Source of the DNA: Candidatus Omnitrophota bacterium
GTDB lineage: Bacteria > Omnitrophota > Gorgyraeia > JABMRG01
Direction of reading: 5' to 3'
NCBI GenBank assembly: GCA_030593065.1
Contig: JAUVHV010000002.1
Span: 1-33,002, forward strand
DNA length: 33,002 nt
Both the position numbers and the translations under genes were made by a program. Shown here piece by piece: positions 15,912-24,168 of this stretch (within the stretch, counting starts at the first letter, position 1; each line of letters starts with the position of its first letter). The notes below the pieces were generated by a model, which saw only the letters and a list, made by a program, of their open reading frames with translations, was not told the origin of the DNA and made no database searches.

Positions 15912-18020
15912 CTATGCCTGCTTGTCTTTGTCCTTATCCTTAGCCATAGCTTTCTTCCGTGAAAGATTAAGCCTTCCCTGCTCATCTATTTCAACCAGTT
16001 TTACTTCAATCTGGTCTCCAACCTTCACTACATCCTCTACATTCTTAACATATTCATCTGAGAGTTCTGATACATGGCAAAGGCCTTCTTTGTTTGGTAA
16101 TATCTCACAAAAAGCGCCAAAATTCATAAGCCTTTTTACTGTCGCGTTGTAAATCCTGCCAACCTCGGGCTCTTCTACAATCTTGGCGATAATATCCATT
16201 GCCTTCTTGAGTGCTTCGCCATCGCTTGAGGCAACACTGACCGTACCATCATCATCAACATTAATACTCGCACCTGTATCCGCGATAATCTGTTTAATTA
16301 TCTTGCCTCCGGGGCCTATAACATCGCGTATCTTGTCTACACTTATTTTTATTGTCTCTATCCTTGGCGCATGCTCTGAAAGATCATTCCTTGGATCCGC
16401 AATAGCTTTATCCATGTTCTCTAATATTTTAAAGCGCGCATCCTTTGCCGCTGCCATTGCCTGCTTTATAATCTCTAAGCTGATACCAGTCTTTAATTTT
16501 ATATCAACCTGCAGAGCTGTTATACCATCAGAGGTCCCGGCTACCTTAAAATCCATATCCCCAAAATGATCTTCAAGTCCGGCAATATCTGTAAGCACTA
16601 TAAAATCATCACCTTCTTTTACAAGGCCTATGGCTATACCAGCAACCGACTTTTTAACAGGGACACCTGCATCCATTAGCGCGAGAGATCCCGCGCATAC
16701 CGAGGCCATACTTGATGAACCATTAGATTCCAAAATATCTGAAACTATACGGATAGTATATGGAAAATCTTCTTTTGGAGGCATGATAGCACTAAGCGCT
16801 CTTTCCGCCAAAGCACCGTGGCCAATTTCCCGCCTTCCTACACCTCTTATAGGCTTTGCCTCGCCAACACTGAAAGGTGGAAAATTATAATGAAGCATAA
16901 AGCATTTCTTTGATTCACCTTCCAGTGATTCCACAAATTGTTCATCAGAAGCTGTACCAAGAGTAACGACAGACATTGACTGCGTCTGCCCGCGGGTAAA
17001 GAGCGCTGAACCATGAGTACGCGGTAGTATCCCAGTCTCAGATTCTATAGCTCTTATCTCATTAAAACTCCTTCCATCTACGCGTTTCTTATCATCTAAT
17101 ATCATATTACGCACAGTCATTTTCTCGATCTTGTTAAGCGCCTCAATAACATTAGAGGCATCTATCTCATTCTCATCTGTAACGAGTTTTTCAATAAGCT
17201 CAATAGATAAGAGGTCTGTCATCTCTACCCTCTCTTCTTTGGTAGGCTTTGAATTTATCTGTTCAAGTTTATCAGCCGCCAAGTTCTTTACCTCTGATAA
17301 AAGGCTTGAATCTATCTCTTTAATCACAGCCTTCTGCTCTTCTTTTTTACATTTATCCGCAAGAAGTTTTTGCAGTTTAACAACTTTCCGGCACTCCTTT
17401 GAAGCAAGCTCGATAGCTTCCTGAAAAACATCTTCAGCAACCTCATTAGCACCGGATTCTATCATAATAACACCTTCTTCTGTAGCGCAGACTACAATAT
17501 CAAGATCTGCCTCCTCGCCCTCTGCATACGTTGGATTTATAATAAACTTACCATCTTTACGCCCTATCTTCACCGCACCTACCGGGCCAAGAAATGGGAT
17601 ACCTGCTATTGACACAGCGCACGATGCCCCGATTACAGAGAGTGTATCCGGATCATTTTCACCATCGCTGGAGATAACCATAGCCATAATCTGCACCTCG
17701 TTAGTCATGCCTTCTGGAAAGAGCGGCCTAAGAGGCCTATCAATAAGCCTGGATGTCAGTATCTCACGTTCTGTAGGCCGGCCCTCTCTCTTGAAATATC
17801 CCCCCGGAATCCTTCCTGCCGCATATGTCTTTTCACGATAATCTACCATAAGAGGGAAAAAATCTATCCCCTCCCTCGGGGTTTTTGACATAACAGCAGT
17901 AACTAATACCACTGTCTCGCCGCAGGAGACTGTTACCGCGCCGTCAGCCTGTTTCGCGAGCTTTCCGGTTTCAATTACTATCTCGTTATTTCCGATCATT
18001 GCCTTTACACTATTTAACAT
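15912..18020 (-). CDS. pnp: Polyribonucleotide nucleotidyltransferase (PNPase)
   Basis: 3'-5' phosphorolytic exoribonuclease of RNA decay. 702 residues from the start MLNSVKAMIGNNEIVIETGK, matching the usual 700 or so. Two RNase PH-like domains flank a helical linker, with FFPLMVDYREKTYAAGRIPGG and GHGALAERAL in the first and second cores. The KH domain follows (IRDVIGPGGKIIKQI), then an S1 domain (GRIYNATVKRLMNFGAFCEI), and a lysine/aspartate tail. A start further upstream (18095) would run through the palindromic repeat and is rejected. GAAAGG lies about 9 nt before the chosen ATG. The long hairpin 33 nt upstream sits where E. coli pnp has its RNase III-cleaved autoregulatory stem. Confidence 0.97.
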   Translation of the reverse strand: MLNSVKAMIGNNEIVIETGKLAKQADGAVTVSCGETVVLVTAVMSKTPREGIDFFPLMVDYREKTYAAGRIPGGYFKREGRPTEREILTSRLIDRPLRPLFPEGMTNEVQIMAMVISSDGENDPDTLSVIGASCAVSIAGIPFLGPVGAVKIGRKDGKFIINPTYAEGEEADLDIVVCATEEGVIMIESGANEVAEDVFQEAIELASKECRKVVKLQKLLADKCKKEEQKAVIKEIDSSLLSEVKNLAADKLEQINSKPTKEERVEMTDLLSIELIEKLVTDENEIDASNVIEALNKIEKMTVRNMILDDKKRVDGRSFNEIRAIESETGILPRTHGSALFTRGQTQSMSVVTLGTASDEQFVESLEGESKKCFMLHYNFPPFSVGEAKPIRGVGRREIGHGALAERALSAIMPPKEDFPYTIRIVSDILESNGSSSMASVCAGSLALMDAGVPVKKSVAGIAIGLVKEGDDFIVLTDIAGLEDHFGDMDFKVAGTSDGITALQVDIKLKTGISLEIIKQAMAAAKDARFKILENMDKAIADPRNDLSEHAPRIETIKISVDKIRDVIGPGGKIIKQIIADTGASINVDDDGTVSVASSDGEALKKAMDIIAKIVEEPEVGRIYNATVKRLMNFGAFCEILPNKEGLCHVSELSDEYVKNVEDVVKVGDQIEVKLVEIDEQGRLNLSRKKAMAKDKDKDKQA

Positions 18021-18052
18021 ATATTCATACCTTTCGTTTAATTTATAAGCTT

Positions 18053-18126
18053 GAAACTGTTTCCAAACTAAAGGGGACAGTAGGTTATAATACAACCACT
18101 GTCCTCTTTAGTTTGGAAACAGTTTC
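18053..18126. repeat. Near-perfect long palindrome in the rpsO-pnp gap
   Basis: Arms 18053-18081 and 18098-18126 match at 28 of 29 positions, and the single mismatch is G-U pairable. An additional inner GGTT/AACC (18083-18086 with 18094-18097) extends the stem to about 33 bp with one bulged A and a 7-nt loop. The arms contain GGGGACAGT/ACTGTCCTC and end in GAAAC-N-GTTTC, which is repeated after dut. It is likely a dispersed REP/MITE-type repeat. In RNA it would be a long duplex just before pnp. Confidence 0.75.
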
Positions 18127-18151
18127 GAACACTTATTAATCAAAATTAATC

Positions 18152-18421
18152 TTATTTTCGAATCTTTAGTTTATCCGTAAGCTTATTATACTCTTCTATT
18201 GCGTGCTTCTTCAGGTATTTTAAGAGTTTTCTGCGCAGAGAGACCATCTTCAGGAGCCCACGCCTTGAATGGTTATCTTTCTTATGAGTCTTGAAATGGC
18301 CTGCAAGAGCATTAATTCTTTCAGTAAGCAGGGCCACCTGCACCTGCACAGAGCCTGTATCTTTCTCATTGATTTTGTTATCACTAATAACCGCTTGTTT
18401 CCTATCTCTAGTAAGTGCCAT
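18152..18421 (-). CDS. rpsO: 30S ribosomal protein S15
   Basis: 89 residues, the exact usual length of bacterial uS15. It binds 16S rRNA helices in the central domain. Conserved core is [25 protein letters not shown] and [25 protein letters not shown]. The rpsO-pnp pairing is widespread. A promoter with good hexamers lies about 48-76 nt upstream. An AAGGGAG is found, but about 16 nt before the ATG, further than normal, so initiation may rely on leader structure or S15 autoregulation. Confidence 0.97.
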   Translation of the reverse strand: MALTRDRKQAVISDNKINEKDTGSVQVQVALLTERINALAGHFKTHKKDNHSRRGLLKMVSLRRKLLKYLKKHAIEEYNKLTDKLKIRK

Positions 18422-18468
18422 AACTTATTTTCTATTTCTCCCTTCTCTTTCTAATTGCATGTTACAGG

Positions 18469-18497
18469 ATTATAACAGATAGAGTTTCCTTTGTAAA
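18469..18497 (-). promoter_or_regulatory. rpsO promoter (TTTACA-N17-TATAAT)
   Basis: Minus strand: -35 TTTACA at 18492-18497 and -10 TATAAT at 18469-18474, with a 17-nt spacer, in the gap between ribF and rpsO. Transcription would start near 18462, giving a leader of about 40 nt. The hexamers and spacing are identical to the recA promoter. Confidence 0.8.
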
Positions 18498-18516
18498 GCA
18501 AATAATTTCATGCGCG

Positions 18517-19434
18517 CTAAAGTAACTTCTTGACTGCGGTAGAATCTTTTATGATTTGAGCGCGGAGAGTATCCTCATTTTTGAATCTCTTTTCAGGCCT
18601 TATCTTCTTTAAAAAGCTTACCTCAACATCCTTATTGTAAAGATTTTTATTAATCCCGAAGATATGAACTTCTATGCTTGGGTCTTTTTCATTGAAAGTC
18701 GGCCTTCTACCTATATTCAATACGGATTTATATGTTACTCTTCCCACTTTAGAATATACAGCATAAACACCACTTGGCGGTATCGCTTCATGATGCGGAT
18801 CAATATTCGCTGTTTTGAAACCTATGATCCTGCCGCGTTTCCTGCCATGGATTACTGTGCCTAATACTGAAACAGGCCTGTCTAAAAGTTTTGAAGCAGT
18901 ATTAAGCTTGCCAGCCTCTATTAAATGGCGTATAGTACTGGAACTTATTGTAATACCGCGATATTGTTTTGGTTTTATAACTTTTACGCAAAAACCCAGG
19001 CTATCACCAACTTTTTTTAATTCTGTCTTACTCTTAAGCTGCTCGCTGCCAAATGAAAACTTATCTCCGATAACAAGTTTTTTCATATTAAGCTTCTTGA
19101 CTAATATGTTCTTAAAAAATGATTCCGCGTCTTTCGTGGAAAAATTCCTGTTAAAGTTTATAACAACGCATAGCTCTACGCCGAGACCTTCCAGAAGTTT
19201 TAATCTGTGCCTGAGTGAACTGAGCATTGAAACTCCACCTCGCAGCTGTAACACTTTAGCCGGATGGGGATCGAAAGTAACCACTATCGGCTTAAGCTTA
19301 TCCGCTTTTGCCTCTTTAAGCAGATGAGTTATAATCTTTTTATGACCTGTGTGGACTCCATCAAAGACACCGACAGCTACTATTGATGGCTCAATCTTAC
19401 CCTTTAAATTTTTAAAGCCGTATACAGTCTTCAT
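18517..19434 (-). CDS. ribF: Bifunctional riboflavin kinase / FAD synthetase
   Basis: 305 residues making FMN and then FAD from riboflavin. The N-terminal nucleotidyltransferase domain (about 1-180) shows VGVFDGVHTGHKKII, TFDPHPAKVL and ISSSTIRHLIEAG. The C-terminal flavokinase domain (about 185-300) shows GRKRGRIIGFKTANIDP and SGVYAVYS. The usual GFPTANI is here GFKTANI, with the threonine and asparagine kept. It overlaps truB by 4 nt, the common truB-ribF coupling, and ends 95 nt before rpsO, where a new promoter begins. Confidence 0.96.
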   Translation of the reverse strand: MKTVYGFKNLKGKIEPSIVAVGVFDGVHTGHKKIITHLLKEAKADKLKPIVVTFDPHPAKVLQLRGGVSMLSSLRHRLKLLEGLGVELCVVINFNRNFSTKDAESFFKNILVKKLNMKKLVIGDKFSFGSEQLKSKTELKKVGDSLGFCVKVIKPKQYRGITISSSTIRHLIEAGKLNTASKLLDRPVSVLGTVIHGRKRGRIIGFKTANIDPHHEAIPPSGVYAVYSKVGRVTYKSVLNIGRRPTFNEKDPSIEVHIFGINKNLYNKDVEVSFLKKIRPEKRFKNEDTLRAQIIKDSTAVKKLL

Positions 19435-20066
19435 AAAATATCCTCAAATGATATAGCATCCTCTATATAAAACTTACCTGAACGCAACCTTCTTAATGAC
19501 TTCATATGCGCGCCGCAGCCAAGTTTTCTGCCTATGTCGTGGCAAAGGGTTCGTATATATGTACCCTTTGAGCAGGTCACTCTGAATTCCGCTTCATCAT
19601 CTTTGACATTTACAATTTGAATATCTTTTATCTCTATATCAATGGGGTCTCTTTTTACAACAATGCCTTTTCTGGCAAGCGCGTATAACCTTTTTCCGTT
19701 ATGATGTTTCGCTGATATCATAGGGGGGATCTGCTTCTGTTTTCCATTAAACGATAAGATAGCATCTTCCAGAGTAGGCTTATCTATGGCCTCTGTACTG
19801 TTGCTGCCGATAACTTTACCGGTTGCATCCTGCGTATCAGTCGTAACGCCTATCTTCATTAGGCAAAGATACTCTTTATCATCAGCAGAGAGAGTTGCAG
19901 ATAACTTAGTAGCCTTATTCATAACAAGGACTAGTACACCCGTTGCCATCGGATCAAGCGTTCCGCAATGGCCCACCTTTTTTATCTTAAGTTTCCTGCG
20001 CACAGCAGCTACGACATCATGCGATGTCATGCCGGAAGGTTTGTCTATTATCAGAATATTATCCAT
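19431..20066 (-). CDS. truB: tRNA pseudouridine-55 synthase (short form)
   Basis: Makes pseudouridine 55 in the T-loop of tRNAs. The catalytic aspartate is Asp38 in GHCGTLDPMATGVLVL. Also seen are PPMISAKHHNGKRLYALARKG and CSKGTYIRTLCHDIG. At 211 residues it lacks most of the C-terminal TruB_C/PUA-like part present in proteins of about 300 residues; it ends just after LRSGKFYIEDAISFEDIL. There is no sign of a frameshift, as the next gene's start overlaps its stop normally. GCAAGGA precedes the ATG. It follows a 155-nt gap containing a palindromic repeat. Confidence 0.95.
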   Translation of the reverse strand: MDNILIIDKPSGMTSHDVVAAVRRKLKIKKVGHCGTLDPMATGVLVLVMNKATKLSATLSADDKEYLCLMKIGVTTDTQDATGKVIGSNSTEAIDKPTLEDAILSFNGKQKQIPPMISAKHHNGKRLYALARKGIVVKRDPIDIEIKDIQIVNVKDDEAEFRVTCSKGTYIRTLCHDIGRKLGCGAHMKSLRRLRSGKFYIEDAISFEDIL

Positions 20067-20096
20067 ATCTATCTATCCTTGCTCCTAGTTAATTAG

Positions 20097-20215
20097 AGAC
20101 GTTTTGGTTTTCGTTCGGTACACTGTACCCTTTTTAAGATGCACAGTGTACCCGCCTGAAAGACACTGTCATGCTCAAATTGGTGACAGTGCAGTGCTCA
20201 ACTTTCAAAACGTCT
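20097..20215. repeat. Compound palindromic repeat between nrnA and truB
   Basis: Outer arms AGACGTTTTG (20097-20106) and CAAAACGTCT (20206-20215) are a perfect 10-bp inverted repeat. Inside lie two perfect hairpins: GGTACACTGT (20117-20126) with ACAGTGTACC (20143-20152), and CACTGTCA (20164-20171) with TGACAGTG (20184-20191). The shared ACAGT/ACTGT core recalls the repeat at 18053-18126. It begins 6 nt after the nrnA stop and fills the only sizeable gap in this operon. Confidence 0.65.
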
Positions 20216-20221
20216 GTATAT

Positions 20222-21199
20222 TTAAGTACTATTCCTAAGAAGTTTCTTTGCGCTTGTTACCACTATTTTCTCGGCCCCTGAGATTGTACCTTTTAATACG
20301 CAACCGCTTGCCGAGGAGTGGCCACCGCCATTAAACTGTTTAGCCAGTCTGTTCACATCCACACCTTCATTTGAACGTAAGCTTACCTTCACAAGCCCTT
20401 TGCGCGCTTCACGAAAAGCAAGCGCTATCTTTACCCCTTTTATCGACCTGGGAAAATTTACAAAATCCTGTGTCTCTTCAATACCGGCTTTATGGCTACT
20501 GAGCATAGCCTTTGATACGTGAACCCACGCTATCTCTCCGTTTTTAGCAGTATCAAGAGTAGAAAGCGCTGATGCAAGCAGGGTCAGGCTTGATCGGGGA
20601 ACTCCCTCGTATACCTTACGATAAATATCCACGGCATCTATACCATACTGCATAAGTTCCGCGATTATTCTGTGGGTATCTGCTGTTGTATTTGAATAAC
20701 GAAACGATCCTGTATCCGTAAGCATAGCAATATAGATATATAAAGCTACTCTCTTATTAATAGGGATACTCATTTTCCTAAAAAGATGGTATATCTGCTC
20801 ACCTGAAGACGACATATTGGGTTCAACCCAGTTTATCGAACCAAAATACGTATTACTTATATGATGGTCGATATTTAATATTGGCCTTGTAAGGCAGATA
20901 CCCACCTTTACGCTGCCGATTCTTTCAATGTCTGTGCAGTCAAGGAGGCAGGCAACATCATAATCTATATCTTTAATATTTGACATTAACTTCACCTTCG
21001 CTGCACCAGGCAGAAACTTATAAGTATCAGGCATATCCTCCGGTGGAAACAGAATAACCTTCTTGCCGGCCCGCTTTAAAAGTTCAGCCATAGCCAGCAT
21101 ACTTCCTATAGCATCCCCCTCCATGTTCCGGTGTGTTGAAATAAGAAACCTTTTGCTCTTCTTGCTTCTTATGGCTTTTATTATATTATTAATCCCCAT
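20222..21199 (-). CDS. nrnA: DHH-family oligoribonuclease / pAp phosphatase (NrnA-like)
   Basis: 325 residues with DHH and DHHA1 domains. Members degrade nanoRNAs and dephosphorylate 3'-phosphoadenosine 5'-phosphate. Motifs seen are STHRNMEGDAIGS (residues 21-33), CLLDCTD, NIDHHISN, LTDTGSFRYSNTT and GGHSSASGC near the end. Motif I normally reads NPDGDA; here Pro and the first Asp are replaced by Met and Glu (26-27). The acidic charge at that metal position is kept, so activity is still plausible. It overlaps rbfA by 11 nt with GGAG upstream of its ATG. It takes the rbfA-DHH-truB position seen in many bacteria. Confidence 0.92.
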   Translation of the reverse strand: MGINNIIKAIRSKKSKRFLISTHRNMEGDAIGSMLAMAELLKRAGKKVILFPPEDMPDTYKFLPGAAKVKLMSNIKDIDYDVACLLDCTDIERIGSVKVGICLTRPILNIDHHISNTYFGSINWVEPNMSSSGEQIYHLFRKMSIPINKRVALYIYIAMLTDTGSFRYSNTTADTHRIIAELMQYGIDAVDIYRKVYEGVPRSSLTLLASALSTLDTAKNGEIAWVHVSKAMLSSHKAGIEETQDFVNFPRSIKGVKIALAFREARKGLVKVSLRSNEGVDVNRLAKQFNGGGHSSASGCVLKGTISGAEKIVVTSAKKLLRNST

Positions 21200-21548
21200 C
21201 CATTATCTCCTTATCTTTATGTATTATATCTATGATCTCATCTATCCTGTTACATGTAACTTCTGAATCATCTTGTATAAAAGTTATCCGTGGTACAAAT
21301 TTCATTCTTATGCGCTTACTAAGAAGCTTCCTGATAAGGCCTGCTGAAGCCCTGAGGCACGCAAAAGTATCTTCAAGCGCCCCATTCTTTTCAATAGTTG
21401 TAAAAAATATATCCGCAGATTTGAGATCCGGTGAGGTATCAACCTTTATTATAGTCACAAAACCTATTCGCGAATCATGAATATCTCTCTGTAGTATCAT
21501 ACTTACCTGATGGCGTATCTCCTCATTTACCCTAACTATCCTGGACAT
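21189..21548 (-). CDS. rbfA: Ribosome-binding factor A
   Basis: 119-residue KH-fold factor for late 30S assembly and 16S 5'-end maturation. The family pattern is clear: RIVRVNEEIRHQVSMILQRDI at the start, a central DLKSADIFFTTI strand, then RIRMKFVPRITFIQDD. It overlaps the nucleotidyltransferase fusion gene by 13 nt and nrnA by 11 nt. infB and nusA, the usual upstream partners, are absent here; tRNA-processing genes take their place. Confidence 0.93.
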   Translation of the reverse strand: MSRIVRVNEEIRHQVSMILQRDIHDSRIGFVTIIKVDTSPDLKSADIFFTTIEKNGALEDTFACLRASAGLIRKLLSKRIRMKFVPRITFIQDDSEVTCNRIDEIIDIIHKDKEIMDGD

Positions 21549-24166
21549 ATAACACCTCTACTCAGGTTCCTTGCAAAAGAGAGTTCATCCCTTTTGCATG
21601 AGAGCTTTCCGTCAAGCTTTGCATACAATACCCTATTGAGTATCCTGCGATACTCGGGGCCCGGTTTTATGCCGAGGGCCTTAAGGTCTCTCCCGCTTAT
21701 TAAAAGCCTTACGCTACTATATTTTTTAAAAAAGAGCGCCACTCTTTCCCTTGAGCGTTGAGTCTTTGCCGTTGCCATGATAAAGAGTATAACTTCATAA
21801 GAGAGCGGCTCGAGGTTTCTGTATATCCTGTTTGGAGATACCTTAGTAGATTTTTTTAACATCTCCGATACCTTCTTAGTATTCTTTTTACATGATAGCA
21901 GCCTCTTTTCATCACTTTTTTTAAACACAAACTTTTCGCATAGCTTTTTTTGTTCTGTTAAACTTATATTATCAAGCATTGCAAAAAGATAGATTAGCCA
22001 TTCATCGAGCCCGCGTTCCGAGGAGAGGTTTAAATGATACCATTTGAGCGTCTCCTCGATTTCTGAAAAAATATTCAGCATCCTTCTGCAGAATTTAAGT
22101 TTTGGATGAATAAACCTAAGTTCATGAAGCTGATGCATCCTTGAAAGCGCCTTGACAGGCTTCTTTTCACTCAAGATAAGTATAAGCTCATCCCGCAAGC
22201 GTTGTTTCTGCGTCCTGGAAAACATATCAAGGCTTATAGCTGTCTTTATAAGCTTCTCTGTATGCTTATCTATGGTAAAGTTATATCTCTGTTCAAACCT
22301 GACTGCCCTGAATATCCTTGTCGGATCCTCAACAAAACTTAAATTATGCAATATCCTTATTATGCCCGCGTTAAGATCACGCTGGCCATGAAAAAAATCG
22401 ATCAATTCACCAAAGCTCTTCTTATTCAGCGAAACCGCCATAGCATTTATAGTAAAATCCCGTCTATATAAATCCTGCTTAATTGAACTAAATCTGACAT
22501 TCGGAAGAGCGGCCGGATACTCATAATATTCTGTCCTTGCTGTCGCTATATCTATCTTATTAGGGCCTACGACTATTGATGCCGTTCCGAACCGCTTGTG
22601 CACAACCAAAGAACCCTTAAGCAGGGTGGTAAGCTCTCTCGCAAACTTAAGGCCGTCACCTTCAAGTACAATATCTATATCCAGATTCTTAACGCCCAAC
22701 AAAATATCTCTTACAAAGCCTCCGACAGCAAAGATACGGTATCCCCTTCTATCTGCGAGGGTTCCCGCAAGCTTCAACATATCCAGCATGGATTTCGGCA
22801 AACTTCTGTTCATCCTTGTAAGAATATTTTTTACAGGCAGCTTAAGCGGCTTTTTCTCACTTTTTACAGGCCTTTTCTTCGTAAGATCCTTGTACACAGC
22901 TTTTGCGATATCAGAACGGCTTATCACGCCAAGCAACTTTTTTTTCTGAAAAACAGGCAGATAGCGGATATGCTCTCTTGTAATAATATCGTGCATATCT
23001 ATCAACGGTGTGCGAGGTGTAATTTTTGTAAATTTTGTCCGTACATAACCTTTGACTTTCGAATGTCCATATCCTTTTTTTATAGCGCGTTCTGTATCAG
23101 GCAGGGTAACTATACCTGCCATTATGCTCTCATCATATACCACCAGCACTTCACAACCTCTCTCACGCATAAGATCCTTTGCATCTTTAACACTTTTTGA
23201 AGAGGGAATCTTTACCACGGCCTTTGAGAGAATATCTTCCGCAAAGACCTCAGGCCTTATCTTAAGCTTCAAGAGGTCAAGCAGCTTTTTTATGCAGGGA
23301 ACTAATTTCATATCCTTAATCTTCGCGCTTGCAGCATAAAGATGGCCTCCCCCTCCGAATCTCTCCGCTATCTTATCCACGGCTACAAAAGGTAAATTAC
23401 TTCTTGCTACCATAAGCAGATTGGAATCGCTCCCGGTAAAGGCAAAGAGGACATTAAAGTTCTCAATATCAATCAGTTTATGGACCAAAAGAGAAAAGTC
23501 CTCTATATATTCCCTGCTTTCTATAAACGCAATACCTATATGTGTACCATTTATGATATAATCCCGCGTATTTTTTATAAGCTCTGATAAAAATTTAAGC
23601 TGCTTGTGCGTAAGTTCCTTTTTCAAATACCTTGATACCGTATTCAAGCTCGCGCCTTGCGAAAAAAGATAACCTACCATATCAATATCCAGCTTGGTAG
23701 TTGTCTGAAAGGTCAAAGAACCTGTATCCTCATATATCCCTAAGGCCATTACAGTTGCTTCAAGCGGGCTTAAAGAGGCCCTTTTTTTTAAGATATCGAG
23801 AAGTATCGTAACTGTAGCGCCTGTCTGCTTATATATATCTTTATCTGCCTTAATATCAAAGCGCGTTCTTGGGTGGTGATCATATACTTCAATACATAAC
23901 TCCTTTTTGCCGAGCAACCCTTCTGCCCTGCCGATACGTGATGCAACCCTGGTTTCAACTATAATAAGCTTTGTTATACTACCAAGGTCTATATCCTTTT
24001 CAGAGTCAAGGCCGAGCTCATCCTGCCACAAAGACAGAAAATCCCTCACCGCTTTTTCCGGAGACCCGGGAAGAACCGCTCTTGCATCCGGATAAAGCTT
24101 TCTTGCAGCTATTACTGACGCAAGCGCGTCAAAATCCGCTCCTATATGAGTAGTTATCAGTTCCAT
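21536..24166 (-). CDS. DHH-CBS-CBS-tRNA nucleotidyltransferase fusion (A-adding/CCA-adding type)
   Basis: 876 residues in four parts. The DHH phosphoesterase domain has THIGADFDALAS and DHH at 96-98. DHHA1 has GGGGH at 271-275. Two CBS domains follow (about 311-363 and 369-428). The C-terminal class II poly(A) polymerase/nucleotidyltransferase has GGFVRDILLG (482-491), catalytic Asp496 and Asp498 (LDIDIV), RRDFTINAMAV and the EDPTRIFRAVRFEQRY segment. This layout is known from A-adding or CCA-adding enzymes of several deep-branching bacteria, which finish tRNA 3' ends; the DHH half may trim RNA. Whether it adds A only or all of CCA cannot be read from sequence by eye. It starts 2 nt after xerD and overlaps rbfA by 13 nt. 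Confidence 0.93.
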   Translation of the reverse strand: MELITTHIGADFDALASVIAARKLYPDARAVLPGSPEKAVRDFLSLWQDELGLDSEKDIDLGSITKLIIVETRVASRIGRAEGLLGKKELCIEVYDHHPRTRFDIKADKDIYKQTGATVTILLDILKKRASLSPLEATVMALGIYEDTGSLTFQTTTKLDIDMVGYLFSQGASLNTVSRYLKKELTHKQLKFLSELIKNTRDYIINGTHIGIAFIESREYIEDFSLLVHKLIDIENFNVLFAFTGSDSNLLMVARSNLPFVAVDKIAERFGGGGHLYAASAKIKDMKLVPCIKKLLDLLKLKIRPEVFAEDILSKAVVKIPSSKSVKDAKDLMRERGCEVLVVYDESIMAGIVTLPDTERAIKKGYGHSKVKGYVRTKFTKITPRTPLIDMHDIITREHIRYLPVFQKKKLLGVISRSDIAKAVYKDLTKKRPVKSEKKPLKLPVKNILTRMNRSLPKSMLDMLKLAGTLADRRGYRIFAVGGFVRDILLGVKNLDIDIVLEGDGLKFARELTTLLKGSLVVHKRFGTASIVVGPNKIDIATARTEYYEYPAALPNVRFSSIKQDLYRRDFTINAMAVSLNKKSFGELIDFFHGQRDLNAGIIRILHNLSFVEDPTRIFRAVRFEQRYNFTIDKHTEKLIKTAISLDMFSRTQKQRLRDELILILSEKKPVKALSRMHQLHELRFIHPKLKFCRRMLNIFSEIEETLKWYHLNLSSERGLDEWLIYLFAMLDNISLTEQKKLCEKFVFKKSDEKRLLSCKKNTKKVSEMLKKSTKVSPNRIYRNLEPLSYEVILFIMATAKTQRSRERVALFFKKYSSVRLLISGRDLKALGIKPGPEYRRILNRVLYAKLDGKLSCKRDELSFARNLSRGVICPG

Positions 24167-24168
24167 AT

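Noticed and set aside
18021-18095. 25-codon N-terminal extension of PNPase
   Set aside because: It reads through the palindromic repeat; PNPase homology and the Shine-Dalgarno place the start at 18020.
22598-23200. 200-codon plus-strand frame
   Set aside because: Antisense to the CBS/nucleotidyltransferase gene, which has strong motifs in its own frame; the translation is low in recognisable content.
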